Origin: Rhodospirillales bacterium
GTDB lineage: Bacteria; Pseudomonadota; Alphaproteobacteria; ATCC43930; CGMCC-115725
Assembly: GCA_027315365.1 (NCBI GenBank)
Contig: DAHUYF010000136.1
Location: forward strand, 1 to 53,206
Length of the DNA: 53,206 nt
Direction: 5' to 3'
Shown here: in pieces, positions 45,501 through 53,206 of the stretch
Position numbering within the stretch: the stretch's first letter is position 1
Layout: each line of letters begins with the position of its first letter
Position numbers and translations under genes: made by a program
Notes under the pieces: model-generated
The model's input: the letters and a program-made list of their open reading frames with translations, nothing else
Database searches by the model: none
Told to the model about the DNA's origin: nothing

Positions 45501-46550
45501 TCACACCACCGCTTTCAGCGGACGTTCGCGCGCGATCAGGCGACGATAGACCGCGACGTAATCCTCGGCCATGCGCCGCGCGGTGAAGCGCTGCTCGAAG
45601 GCGTGGCGCACGCGCGCGCGATCGAGGCGGTGCAGCCGGCGGACCGCGGCGGCGGCCTGCTCCTCGTCGTCGACGATGAATCCGGTCACGTCCTCCTCGA
45701 CCACCTCCGGCACCGAGCCGTTGCGGAACGCCACGACCGGCGTGCCGCAGGCCATTGCCTCGATCATCGCCAGGCCGAACGGCTCGGGCCAGGCGATGGG
45801 GAAGAGCAGCCCGGCGGCATTGCCGAGGAACTCGCCTTTCGCGCTGTCGCCGATCTCGCCGATGTAGTCGACATGCGGCTGCGCCAGCAGCGGCTCGATC
45901 CGGCTGGCGAAGTAGTCGCGGTCGACCTTGTCCACCTTGGCGGCGATCTTGAGCCGCTTGCCGGCCTTGGCGGCGATGCGGATCGCCGCGTCCGGCGCCT
46001 TCTCCGGCGAGATGCGGCCGATAAAGGCAAGATATCCGCCGGCGCCGGAACCGCACGCAAGATGGCGCTCGGGCAGCCCGTGATAGACCGTGGAAACGTA
46101 GTTCGCCTGCGGCAGCGGCTCGCGCTGCGAGTCCGAGATCGAGACCACCGGGACATCGCCGAAGAGATCGTAGATCCGTTGCAGCTCCGGCAGGTCGAGC
46201 CTGCCATGCAGCGTCGCCAGGAACGGCACGCCGATGCGCTTCAGGACGGAATAGCCGATGTAATCGACGTGCAGGTGAATGATGTCGAATTCCTTGGCGC
46301 GTTGCGCCACCGTCTCGATCAGCGCCATATGGGGGGCGATGTAGTCGCGAATGCGCTCATCGAGGCGTAGCGCCTGCGGCCATGCCGGCGCGAGCGTCGC
46401 GGTCGTGGTGCTGTCGCCGCTGGCGAAGAGCGTGACGTCGTGGCCGAGCGACACCAGCTCATCGGTGAGATAGGCGACGATCCGCTCGGTGCCGCCGTAG
46501 AGTTTCGGCGGCACGGCTTCGGTCAGCGGCGCCACCTGTGCGATCTTCAT
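45501..46550 (-). CDS. Glycosyltransferase family 4
   Basis: A 349-residue GT-B enzyme. APLTEAVPPKLYGGTERIV and LGHDVTLFAS begin the acceptor lobe; YLAFIGRISPEKAPDAAI and PEPFGLAMIEAMACGTPVVAF form the nucleotide-sugar lobe with the E-x7-E pair. It transfers a sugar, probably from a nucleotide or phosphate donor. GGAAAG before ATG 46550 supports the start. It is paired with the glucosidase gene, an association seen in other bacteria and suggesting alpha-glucan or trehalose-related metabolism. First gene of the run. Confidence 0.9.
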   Translation of the reverse strand: MKIAQVAPLTEAVPPKLYGGTERIVAYLTDELVSLGHDVTLFASGDSTTTATLAPAWPQALRLDERIRDYIAPHMALIETVAQRAKEFDIIHLHVDYIGYSVLKRIGVPFLATLHGRLDLPELQRIYDLFGDVPVVSISDSQREPLPQANYVSTVYHGLPERHLACGSGAGGYLAFIGRISPEKAPDAAIRIAAKAGKRLKIAAKVDKVDRDYFASRIEPLLAQPHVDYIGEIGDSAKGEFLGNAAGLLFPIAWPEPFGLAMIEAMACGTPVVAFRNGSVPEVVEEDVTGFIVDDEEQAAAAVRRLHRLDRARVRHAFEQRFTARRMAEDYVAVYRRLIARERPLKAVV

Positions 46551-46966
46551 CTGCTTTCCATCCGTTTCGCCGCGACGGCTCACCCTCCCGATGGAGAGGG
46601 TTCCCCCGCGCTATGGACGTTCGAAGGCTAATCGGCGTTCCGCCGAATCGTCAACGAAACATGGCGCCGCGGCCGCATGCCGCGCCATCCTTCAACCGTG
46701 GCGCGAGCCGTCGCCGCGCCGCGCGTGGCGATGGTTGCGGCGCGGTGCCGAGCGCGGCGGTCCTCGGCATCGTCCATTGTGGTCATGTCTGTGTGGTCAT
46801 GTATGGTGCCGCTCCCGGCGTGAGGGCCTATACTCGCGATCCGACACGGTTTGAAAAGGCATCGGCGTCGCATGATCCAAATTTGCCCTGGCTGCGCGGT
46901 CGCCGGCGCCGGACGGGATGCGTCGACGCCGGTCCTGTCGCCGTTTCGTGCCGCGGGAGAGCGGAG
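46551..46966. other. Divergent promoter region between glycosyltransferase and pirin genes
   Basis: A 416-bp gap. It contains a direct repeat (46778-46802) and the sequence TATACT near 46829 that may serve as a -10 for pirin. No gene seen; open frames here have shadow composition. Confidence 0.4.
46778..46802. repeat. Tandem 11-bp direct repeat
   Basis: TGTGGTCATGT occurs at 46778-46788 and 46792-46802, 14 bases apart start to start, about 165 bp before the pirin gene. It could be a regulator site with two half-sites on nearby faces of the DNA. Confidence 0.5.
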
Positions 46967-47659
46967 ATGATTGTTTTCCGCGACCGCATGACGCGGGGCG
47001 CGACGCGCACCGGCTGGCTCGACAGCCGGCACAGCTTCTCCTTCGCCGATTATGACGACCCCCGACAGCGCGGGTTTCGTAACTTGCGCGTCATCAACGA
47101 GGATCGCGTGATCCCGGGAGCGGGGTTTCCGCCGCACGGCCATCGCGACATGGAGATCATCTCCTACGTCCTCGAGGGCGCGCTGGAGCACAAGGACAGC
47201 CTGGGCAACGGCTCGATCATCCGTCCCGGCGAGGTGCAGCGCATGAGCGCGGGAACCGGCATCAGGCACAGCGAATACAATGCGTCGCGCGAAGCGCCGG
47301 TCCACTTCCTGCAGATATGGATATTCCCCGACCGGACCGGCATAGCGCCCGGCTACGAGCAGCGGATGGTGGCGCCGCGCCGCAACGCGTTCGAGCTGGT
47401 CGCAGCGCCGGCGGGCGAGGGCGCGCCGGTGACCCTCAATGGCGATGCCCGGCTCTACCTCGCCAAGCTCGATGGCGGCGTCCGCCTGTCGCACGACGTG
47501 CCCGCCGGGCGCGGCCTCTGGCTGCAGCTGGCGCGCGGCGTCATCGCCCTCGACGGCACGGAGATGAAGGAAGGCGACGGCGCCGCGATCGAGCGGCAAG
47601 CGGAGATCTCGATTGAGGCGCTGAGCGAAGCCGAGCTGCTGCTGTTCGATCTCGCGTGA
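46967..47659 (+). CDS. Pirin-family protein
   Basis: A 230-residue bicupin. The metal-binding residues are visible in FPPHGHRDMEIISYVLEG (two His) and GTGIRHSEYN (His and Glu). RHSFSFADYDDPRQRGFRNLRVINED is the standard N-terminal block. Bacterial relatives such as YhhW cleave quercetin; others bind regulators. GGGAGAGCGGAG stands before ATG 46967; the frame is open far upstream, but without conservation. Convergent with the barrel-protein gene. Confidence 0.9.
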   Translation: MIVFRDRMTRGATRTGWLDSRHSFSFADYDDPRQRGFRNLRVINEDRVIPGAGFPPHGHRDMEIISYVLEGALEHKDSLGNGSIIRPGEVQRMSAGTGIRHSEYNASREAPVHFLQIWIFPDRTGIAPGYEQRMVAPRRNAFELVAAPAGEGAPVTLNGDARLYLAKLDGGVRLSHDVPAGRGLWLQLARGVIALDGTEMKEGDGAAIERQAEISIEALSEAELLLFDLA

Positions 47660-47678
47660 GCGGCGCGCGATTCCGTCG

Positions 47679-48461
47679 TCAGAAGCGGAACGCGAGCACG
47701 GCGCCGTATTGCGCGGCGATGCCGTTGGCGCCGTGGCTTTCCAGGTGGCCGGCGAAATCGAACAGTCCCACCTCGGGTACTACCGACACCGTGCTCGTCA
47801 GCGCGATCCGCATGCCGAAATCGACGCCCGTGGCATTCAGATAATTCGCGTTCGTGCCGCCCGCGGCGGTGGGAATGGTGGTGTAGACGTAGCGCAATTC
47901 GGAGATGGCGGCGTAGCGCGGCGTGATGGCGCGGCTCACGATAAGGTCGGCGCCGGGGCTCCACGCGCTTCTCGACTGGTCGGAGATGTCGAGATAGGAG
48001 TAGGCGACGCCGAGGACGACCGCCGCCTGCCAGGGACTGTCCGGCGCCGTGAGCCGGTGCTTCAGGTCGATCTCGCCGCCGAGCGAGGGGCCGACGCTGG
48101 AGAACGGCAGGGCGACTTGCGTCAGCCGATATCCGACGTCCCAGCCATCGGCGATGCCGACGCGCAAGCCGGCATGCGGGAGGAAGGGCGTGAAGCTGGT
48201 TTGATGGGGATCGCCGACCGACGAGTATTGGCCGCCGGTGCCGGCGATCGCGGAAAAGGCGCCGGCGGGAAGGGTGTCGGCCGTCGAAAAGCCAAGCAGC
48301 CAGAACGCCGCCGCAGGGTGCGGCCCGATCAGGCCGTAAGCCGTCAGCGTCAGTGCCGCCAGGCGGGACGCGCGCATCCTCGCCGCCCGGGCGAAGCGCC
48401 GGCCGGGCGCGAGGCGGGGAAGGACGTCCTTGGTCTCCCGCAGCGGCACCGTACCTCTCAT
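47679..48461 (-). CDS. Outer-membrane beta-barrel protein
   Basis: A 260-residue exported protein. AGGAGG eight bases before ATG 48461 fixes the start, giving an unusually long basic N-region before the hydrophobic core (LAALTLTAYGLIG) and cleavage near AAA-F. The mature part alternates polar and apolar residues as amphipathic strands (GLRVGIADGWDVGYRLTQVA, WQAAVVLGVAYSYLDIS) and ends in Phe (YGAVLAFRF), the outer-membrane insertion signal. No closer family recognised. A second ATG 28 codons in is an alternative. Confidence 0.7.
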   Translation of the reverse strand: MRGTVPLRETKDVLPRLAPGRRFARAARMRASRLAALTLTAYGLIGPHPAAAFWLLGFSTADTLPAGAFSAIAGTGGQYSSVGDPHQTSFTPFLPHAGLRVGIADGWDVGYRLTQVALPFSSVGPSLGGEIDLKHRLTAPDSPWQAAVVLGVAYSYLDISDQSRSAWSPGADLIVSRAITPRYAAISELRYVYTTIPTAAGGTNANYLNATGVDFGMRIALTSTVSVVPEVGLFDFAGHLESHGANGIAAQYGAVLAFRF

Positions 48462-48538
48462 CTCTCTCGCCTCCTGTTCGTTTTACGCCGCGTTCGGCGG
48501 TTTCACGAGCGCCGCGGAATGCGTCGCCGACAAGAAAT

Positions 48539-48588
48539 ATGATATAGAAGTATTATTTTAATGATCTACTATGATATAAATATATCAT
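48539..48588 (+). promoter_or_regulatory. AT-rich operator/promoter overlapping the chrB start
   Basis: ATGATATA (48571-48578) and TATATCAT (48581-48588) form a perfect 8-bp inverted repeat with a 2-bp centre that covers the chrB start codon. A third ATGATATA copy lies at 48539-48546, 32 bp upstream. TATGAT (48570-48575) or TATAAA (48575-48580) could be the -10, implying almost no leader. Confidence 0.55.
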
Positions 48589-49597
48589 GAGTCGTTCGAG
48601 GCGCAAAGCCCCGAATTTGGCCGCGGCAGGCCGCTGGCTGTTGCTCGCGCATCAGCTTCCGCCGAAGCCGGCGTATCTGCGCGTCAAGATCTGGCGCCGA
48701 CTGCAGGGATTGGGCGCGATCTCGCTCAAGAACTCGGTTTATGTCCTGCCGGCGGGCGAGCAAGGGCTCGAAGATCTGCAATGGCTGCTGCGTGAAGTCG
48801 AGCAGGGCGGCGGCGGCGGCATGATCTGGCAGGCCGATCTGGTAGACGGTCTGAGCGATCGGGATCTGCGTGGCCTGTTCGATGCGGCGCGCGATGCCGA
48901 CTATGCCGAGATCGTGACGGCGCTGCGGGGTCTGGCGGCCGAACTCGACGGTACCGGCGGTGCCCGATCGGACGGGAAGCCGGAGACCAAGGCCCGGCTC
49001 GCGCGATTGCGGCGGCGCTATTCCGACGTAAGCGGCGTCGATTTCTTCGGGGCCACGGGGAGAATGACGGTCGAAGGCCTCCTGAGCGACCTGGAGGCGC
49101 GATTGGCCGATACGACCGCAGCGCCGCAGACCGCAACCGCCGCGGCGACGGGAGCGATGGACGAGCTGCGAGGCAAGACATGGGTTACGCGTCACGGCGT
49201 CCATGTCGACCGCATCGCCTGCGCCTGGCTGATCCGCCGTTTCGTGGATCCCGAGGCTCGATTCAAATTCGTCGCGGCGCGCGACTACGCCGCACGCGCC
49301 GGCGACGTGCGGTTCGACATGTTCAAGGCCGAATTTACCCACCAGGGCGACAAGTGCTCCTTCGAGGTGCTTCTCGATCGGCTCGGTCTTGACGACGCCG
49401 CGCTCCGCGCGATCGCCGAGATCGTGCACGACATCGATCTCAAGGACGGGAAGTTCGGGCGCGAGCAGACGGCGGGCATCGCCCATGTCGTCGCCGGCAT
49501 CTGCATGTCGCACAACGACGATCTGGCGCGGATCGAGCGCGGCGCGGCGCTCTTCGACGATACCTATGAGTATTTTCGCGCCAAGCGCGGCCGATGA
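48587..49597 (+). CDS. chrB: Chromate-resistance regulator-type protein ChrB
   Basis: A 336-residue protein with both ChrB parts. The N-terminal half (WLLLAHQLPPKPAYLRVKIWRRLQGLGAISLKNSVYVLP) is the DNA/metal-responsive domain. The C-terminal half (GKTWVTRHGVHVDRIACAWLIRRFVDPEARF, then GICMSHNDD) is the ChrB C-terminal domain. ChrB usually senses chromate and controls chrA, but no chrA follows here. There is no ribosome site before the ATG; the mRNA may be leaderless, with the start codon inside a palindrome. It may regulate itself. Confidence 0.88.
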   Translation: MSRSRRKAPNLAAAGRWLLLAHQLPPKPAYLRVKIWRRLQGLGAISLKNSVYVLPAGEQGLEDLQWLLREVEQGGGGGMIWQADLVDGLSDRDLRGLFDAARDADYAEIVTALRGLAAELDGTGGARSDGKPETKARLARLRRRYSDVSGVDFFGATGRMTVEGLLSDLEARLADTTAAPQTATAAATGAMDELRGKTWVTRHGVHVDRIACAWLIRRFVDPEARFKFVAARDYAARAGDVRFDMFKAEFTHQGDKCSFEVLLDRLGLDDAALRAIAEIVHDIDLKDGKFGREQTAGIAHVVAGICMSHNDDLARIERGAALFDDTYEYFRAKRGR

Positions 49598-49628
49598 CCG
49601 CGGGCGCCGGCCGCGGTTCGCAAAAGCG

Positions 49629-51302
49629 CTATCCGAGCGCGCGGTCGAGCGCCGCCGCCGGCTGCTCCGTCACCGCCGCGACCAGCGCGGCGAGCTTTTC
49701 CAGGCGATAGGGCTTGTCGATCCGCGGCAGGTCGAGATCGCGGCCGGCGGGAACGTCGGCATAGCCGGTGGCAAGGATGACCGGCAGGGCCGGGCGCATC
49801 TCGCGCAGCCGCTCGGCCAGCTCGATGCCGGTCATCCCGGGCATGGCATGGTCGGTGATGACGAGATCGATCGTCGGCTCGAGGCGGATCACGTCGAGCG
49901 CCAGCGCGCCCGACGGCGCCACCAGCACGCGATGGCCGAGCTGCTCCAGCATTGCCGCGGTGGATGCCGCCACCATGGGATCGTCGTCGACGAGCAGCAC
50001 CCGGCGCGGCGGGGTCGGGCCGATCGGCATCGGCGGCGCGGTGCGGACGGTGCGCGCCTCGCCGATATCCGCCACCGGCAACCACAGTTCGACCGTCGTG
50101 CCGGCGCCGAGGCGGCTTGCGAGCCGCGCCGCGCCGCCGGACTGCGCCGCAAGCCCGAAGACCATGGAGAGGCCGAGCCCGGTGCCCTTGCCGACGCCCT
50201 TGGTGGTATAGAACGGCTCCGGCGCGCGCTTCAGCGTGGCCTCGTCCATTCCCGCCCCGCCGTCGGCGACGACGATCGCGACGTACTCGCCTGGCGCCAG
50301 GTTCGGCACCTGACCGGCGGCGAGGCTGGCGCGCCGCGCCGCGATGGTAAGGCGGCCGCCCATCGGCATCGCATCGCGCGCATTGAGCGCGAGGTTGAGG
50401 ATGGCGAGCTCGAGCTGGTTGGGATCGACGCGGATGAGCGGCAGGGTCGCCTCGAACTCGACGCCGATCTCGATCGTCGGCCCGAGCGAGCGGCGCAGCA
50501 TATCAACCATGTTGTTGACGTGGCGGGCGACATCCACCGCCTCGGGCCGCAGCTCCTGGCGCCGGGCGAAAGCGAGCATGCGCCGCGTCAGCGTGGCGCC
50601 GCGCTCCGCCGCCTGGATGGCGCCGTCGACGAGGCGCCGCACCGTGGCGTCGCCGCCGAGAGTGTGGGCGATCAGGTCGAGATTGCCGAGAATGGCCATC
50701 AGCACGTTGTTGAAGTCGTGCGCCACGCCGCCGGTGAGCTGGCCGAGGCTCTCCATCTTCTGCATCTCGTGCACCTGGGCGAGCGCCATTTCGCGCTCGT
50801 GCGTGCGCTCCTCGACCCGGCGCTCGAGATCGGCGTTGGCCTGCGCCAGCTCGGACGTGCGCTGCTGGACGCGGTGTTCGAGTTCGGCATTGAGCAGTTC
50901 GAGCTGCCGCGTCTTGCGGTAGAGCTCGGCGAAGACCTTGACCTTGGCGCGCAGCAACTCCGGGACCACCGGCACGGGGACGTAGTCGACGGCGCCGTAC
51001 TCGTAGCCCTTGACTCGGTCGAGGTCGGTCATCGCCACCGCCGAGACGAAGATGATCGCCGTCGTCTGGAAGCGCGGATGGCTGCGGATCAACGCCGCCA
51101 GCTCGAAGCCGTCGAGATCCGGCATGATGACGTCGATGAGGACGATCGCGATGTTCTTCTTGAGCAGGTGCTCGAGCGCTTCGCGCCCGGACCCCGCCAC
51201 GATCAAGGTCTCGCCGAGTTCGCGCAGGATCGCCTCGTATGTCAACAGCTTCGCCGGCTGGTCGTCGACCAGCAGGATGTTGACCGGTTGGTCGGTGCCC
51301 AT
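49629..51302 (-). CDS. Hybrid histidine kinase, REC-HisKA-HATPase-REC
   Basis: A 557-residue cytoplasmic protein. The N-terminal receiver (about 8-125) has phospho-Asp in IVLIDVIMPDLDGFE. A coiled coil (about 130-190, LELLNAELEHRVQQRTSELAQ) follows. The kinase core has phospho-His in GGVAHDFNNVLMAILGNLDL, N-box LNLALNARDAMP and GTGLGLSMVFGL. A C-terminal receiver (about 435-550) has VITDHAMPGMTGIE. It starts 12 bases after the next gene's stop; the two kinases are probably co-transcribed and may pass phosphate between them. Confidence 0.9.
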   Translation of the reverse strand: MGTDQPVNILLVDDQPAKLLTYEAILRELGETLIVAGSGREALEHLLKKNIAIVLIDVIMPDLDGFELAALIRSHPRFQTTAIIFVSAVAMTDLDRVKGYEYGAVDYVPVPVVPELLRAKVKVFAELYRKTRQLELLNAELEHRVQQRTSELAQANADLERRVEERTHEREMALAQVHEMQKMESLGQLTGGVAHDFNNVLMAILGNLDLIAHTLGGDATVRRLVDGAIQAAERGATLTRRMLAFARRQELRPEAVDVARHVNNMVDMLRRSLGPTIEIGVEFEATLPLIRVDPNQLELAILNLALNARDAMPMGGRLTIAARRASLAAGQVPNLAPGEYVAIVVADGGAGMDEATLKRAPEPFYTTKGVGKGTGLGLSMVFGLAAQSGGAARLASRLGAGTTVELWLPVADIGEARTVRTAPPMPIGPTPPRRVLLVDDDPMVAASTAAMLEQLGHRVLVAPSGALALDVIRLEPTIDLVITDHAMPGMTGIELAERLREMRPALPVILATGYADVPAGRDLDLPRIDKPYRLEKLAALVAAVTEQPAAALDRALG

Positions 51303-51314
51303 GCCCCGGTCCCG

Positions 51315-53206
51315 TCAGCGATGCAGCCACATGCGCAGCGCCGACAACAGCTGCTCGGTATTGACCGGCTTGGCGAGATAGTCCGAGGCGCCGGCCTCGA
51401 GGCATTTCTCGCGGTCGCCCTTCATCGCCTTCGCGGTCAGCGCGATGATCGGCAGGCGGCGGAAGGCGGGGTTGGCACGGATCGCCTGCGTCGTCTGATA
51501 GCCGTCCATCTCCGGCATCATGATGTCCATCAGTACGATCGCGACGTTCGCCGTCGTCTCGAGCAGCTCGATCGCCTCGTTGCCGGTCGTCGCGGTCAGC
51601 ACCTGCATGCCGCGCCGTTCGAGCACGCTGGAGAGGGCGAAGATGTTGCGCGCGTCGTCGTCCACCAGCAGCACGGTCTTGCCGACGAGATCCTCGTCGG
51701 AGCTGTGCAGCTTTTCCAGCATGATCTGCTTTTCCGCCGGCAGGTCCGACACCACCCGGTGGAGGAACAGCGCGGTCTCGTCGAGCAGCCGTTCCGGCGA
51801 TTCGACGCCCTTGACCACGACGCTGCGCGCCATCGTGTGAAGCTGCGCGTCCTCCTCGGGCGAGAGCTCGCGCCCGGTGAAGACCACGACCGGCAGATCT
51901 GCCAGTCCGTCGTCGCGGCTGACGAACTCGAGCAGCTCGAAGCCCGACATGTCGGGCAGTCGCAGATCGAGCACGACGCAATCGACCGTTTCTTCCCGCA
52001 GCAGCGCCAACGCTTCGCGCCCGGTCCCGATCGGGATGATGTCGATGTCGTCATGGCCGAGCAGCTCGCTGATGCTCATGCGCTCGGCGGCGTTGTCTTC
52101 GACCACCAGCAGGCGCCTGCGCCGCGGCCGCGTATACTCCTTGATCCGCGCCAGCGCGTTTTCCAGGCCCTCGGTGGTGGTGGGCTTGGTGATGAAGGAG
52201 AAGGCGCCGCGGGCGAGTCCGTGCTGGCGATCCTCGTCGAGCGTCAGTATCTGCACCGGAATGTGCCGGGTCGCCGGATTCTGCTTGAGCTGGCTCAGCA
52301 CCGTCCAGCCCAGCATGTCCGGCAGGAAGATGTCGAGCGACACCGCGCTGGGCTGGAATTCCCGCGCCAGCGCCAGCGCGTCGATGCCGCGCGCCGCGAC
52401 CAGCACCTTGAGGCCGGAATCATGGGCGAGATCGGCGACGATTCGTGCATAATGCGGGTCGTCCTCGACCACCAGCAGCACGGGATCGCCGGGCTCGATC
52501 TCGGCGCGGTCGTCGGCGACCTGCTCGACCGGAAGCTCGGCCAGCCGCGCGCCGATCAGCGCGTCGGGTTGGATCAGCGGCGCGCTCGGCAGGCCGCCGA
52601 CGCGCTGTCCCCCGGCCGGGCCGGCATACTTCAGCGGCAGATAGAGCGTGAAGGTGCTGCCGCTGCCGGGCGTGCTGCGCAGATGTATCTCGCCGCCCAG
52701 CAGGTTGGCGAGCTCGCGGCTGATGGCGAGGCCGAGGCCCGTGCCGCCGTATTTGCGGCTGGTGCTGGCATCGGCCTGCTGGAACGCCTCGAAGATGATC
52801 TTCTGCTTCTCCGGCGGGATGCCGATGCCGCTATCCGACACTTCGAAGGCGACCACCGAGGGGGCGTGGCGCAGCATCGGGTGATCCGGACTCCAGCCGC
52901 CGGCGGCACCCGCGATCGACAGCCGCACGCCGCCCTGCTCGGTGAATTTGAAGGCGTTCGACAGCAGGTTGAACAGGATTTTTTCCCACATGTCCCGATC
53001 GAGATAGACCGGCGCCGGCAGGGGATCCGTCGTGATCCGCAGGCGCAGCCCGGCACGCTCCGCCGCCGCGCGGAAACTCGACGCGATCTCCGCGCTGAAC
53101 TGGCCGAGATCGGTCGGCACGAAGCGGGCCTGGGTGCGGCCGGCCTCGATGCGGGAGAAATCGAGCAGGTTGTTGACCAGGCGAAGCAGCCGCATGCCGT
53201 TCCGGT
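51315..53206 (-). CDS. Hybrid histidine kinase with three receivers (5' cut by window edge)
   Basis: At least 630 residues are visible; the frame stays open to the window end, so the ATG at 53195 is probably internal. The visible part starts at the end of HisKA (LLRLVNNLLDFSRIEAGR). It continues through the ATPase domain (N-box NLLSNAFKFTEQGG, GTGLGLAISRELANLLGG) and three receivers with phospho-Asp in SLDIFLPDMLGW, VVLDLRLPDMSGFE and VLMDIMMPEMDGYQ. The third resembles receivers in global stress hybrids. Input domains lie outside the window. Confidence 0.9.
   Translation of the reverse strand, partial: RNGMRLLRLVNNLLDFSRIEAGRTQARFVPTDLGQFSAEIASSFRAAAERAGLRLRITTDPLPAPVYLDRDMWEKILFNLLSNAFKFTEQGGVRLSIAGAAGGWSPDHPMLRHAPSVVAFEVSDSGIGIPPEKQKIIFEAFQQADASTSRKYGGTGLGLAISRELANLLGGEIHLRSTPGSGSTFTLYLPLKYAGPAGGQRVGGLPSAPLIQPDALIGARLAELPVEQVADDRAEIEPGDPVLLVVEDDPHYARIVADLAHDSGLKVLVAARGIDALALAREFQPSAVSLDIFLPDMLGWTVLSQLKQNPATRHIPVQILTLDEDRQHGLARGAFSFITKPTTTEGLENALARIKEYTRPRRRRLLVVEDNAAERMSISELLGHDDIDIIPIGTGREALALLREETVDCVVLDLRLPDMSGFELLEFVSRDDGLADLPVVVFTGRELSPEEDAQLHTMARSVVVKGVESPERLLDETALFLHRVVSDLPAEKQIMLEKLHSSDEDLVGKTVLLVDDDARNIFALSSVLERRGMQVLTATTGNEAIELLETTANVAIVLMDIMMPEMDGYQTTQAIRANPAFRRLPIIALTAKAMKGDREKCLEAGASDYLAKPVNTEQLLSALRMWLHR

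Noticed and set aside
45496-46056. Upstream extension of the glucosidase frame into the glycosyltransferase gene
   Set aside because: The extension is Arg/Ala-rich and overlaps a well-supported gene; the conserved domain begins after 45495.
49597-49617. Terminator hairpin after chrB (ACCGCGG/CCGCGGT)
   Set aside because: Short 7-bp stem in very GC-rich DNA without a T tract; likely chance.

Overview
This window is a continuous chromosomal stretch from a high-GC alphaproteobacterium. It looks most like the Rhodospirillales and relatives, judged from gene order and protein style; the genus cannot be fixed from sequence alone. The anchors are the order tolA-tolB-pal-cpoB-tilS-ftsH-glmM, an IscR-headed ISC cluster starting with cysE, an alphaproteobacterial-type serC-serA pair followed by hisZ and purA, and a tRNA-Met(CAT). 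Most sequence is dense single-copy core gene, with strong codon bias that makes long false antisense frames. No CRISPR array, rRNA, prophage or intact insertion sequence was seen.

Layout. 1-9260 (+): envelope and housekeeping block: tolA end, tolB, pal, cpoB, tilS, ftsH, glmM, thiD. 9320-10989 (+): a short PhzF-like remnant, a tartrate/D-malate dehydrogenase and a MaoC-type hydratase. 11023-12202: three small unknown proteins. 12308-13639 (-): an MHS-family symporter. 13875-19213 (+): serC, serA, hisZ, purA. 19260-19925 (-): an alpha/beta hydrolase. 20009-26020 (+): an IscR-type promoter and the operon cysE-iscR-nifS-like-iscS-iscA-(shrunken hscA)-fdx-mnmA. 26026-28205: MAPEG protein, tRNA-Met, a transposase scrap, a DUF1097 membrane protein and a small lipoprotein. 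28215-33079 (-): a periplasmic binding protein overlapping a membrane histidine kinase, then an Nramp metal transporter. 33626-36382: a compact set of small genes with FNR/FixK-type boxes. 36480-39445: a cytosine-deaminase-like enzyme, a small secreted protein, an AraC regulator and a small membrane protein. 39576-46550 (-): a packed run of glycosyltransferase, glycogen-debranching-type glucosidase, ABC exporter, PRC-barrel protein and MFS transporter. 46967-49597: pirin, an outer-membrane barrel protein and chrB. 49629-53206 (-): two hybrid histidine kinases, the second cut by the window edge.

Two systems stand out. First, 33897-35948 holds five TTGAN-N4-NTCAA boxes in about 1.7 kb, each placed 60-108 bp before a start codon. 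They face two divergent gene pairs plus one lipoprotein gene, and the products include a phasin, an Lpp-like lipoprotein, a ribosome-hibernation factor fused to a cold-shock domain, and a DUF3775 protein. This reads as a low-oxygen stasis module. Second, the ISC operon has lost iscU and hscB. Its IscS lacks the C-terminal tail that docks IscU, and the hscA position holds a 153-residue protein that keeps only scattered pieces of the Hsp70 ATPase domain. The surviving genes run from cysteine synthesis through two desulfurases to the tRNA thiolase MnmA, which suggests the cluster now mainly supplies sulfur.

All calls come from reading the sequence and from family knowledge; no database search was run. 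Functions of small proteins and all regulatory sites are inferences.
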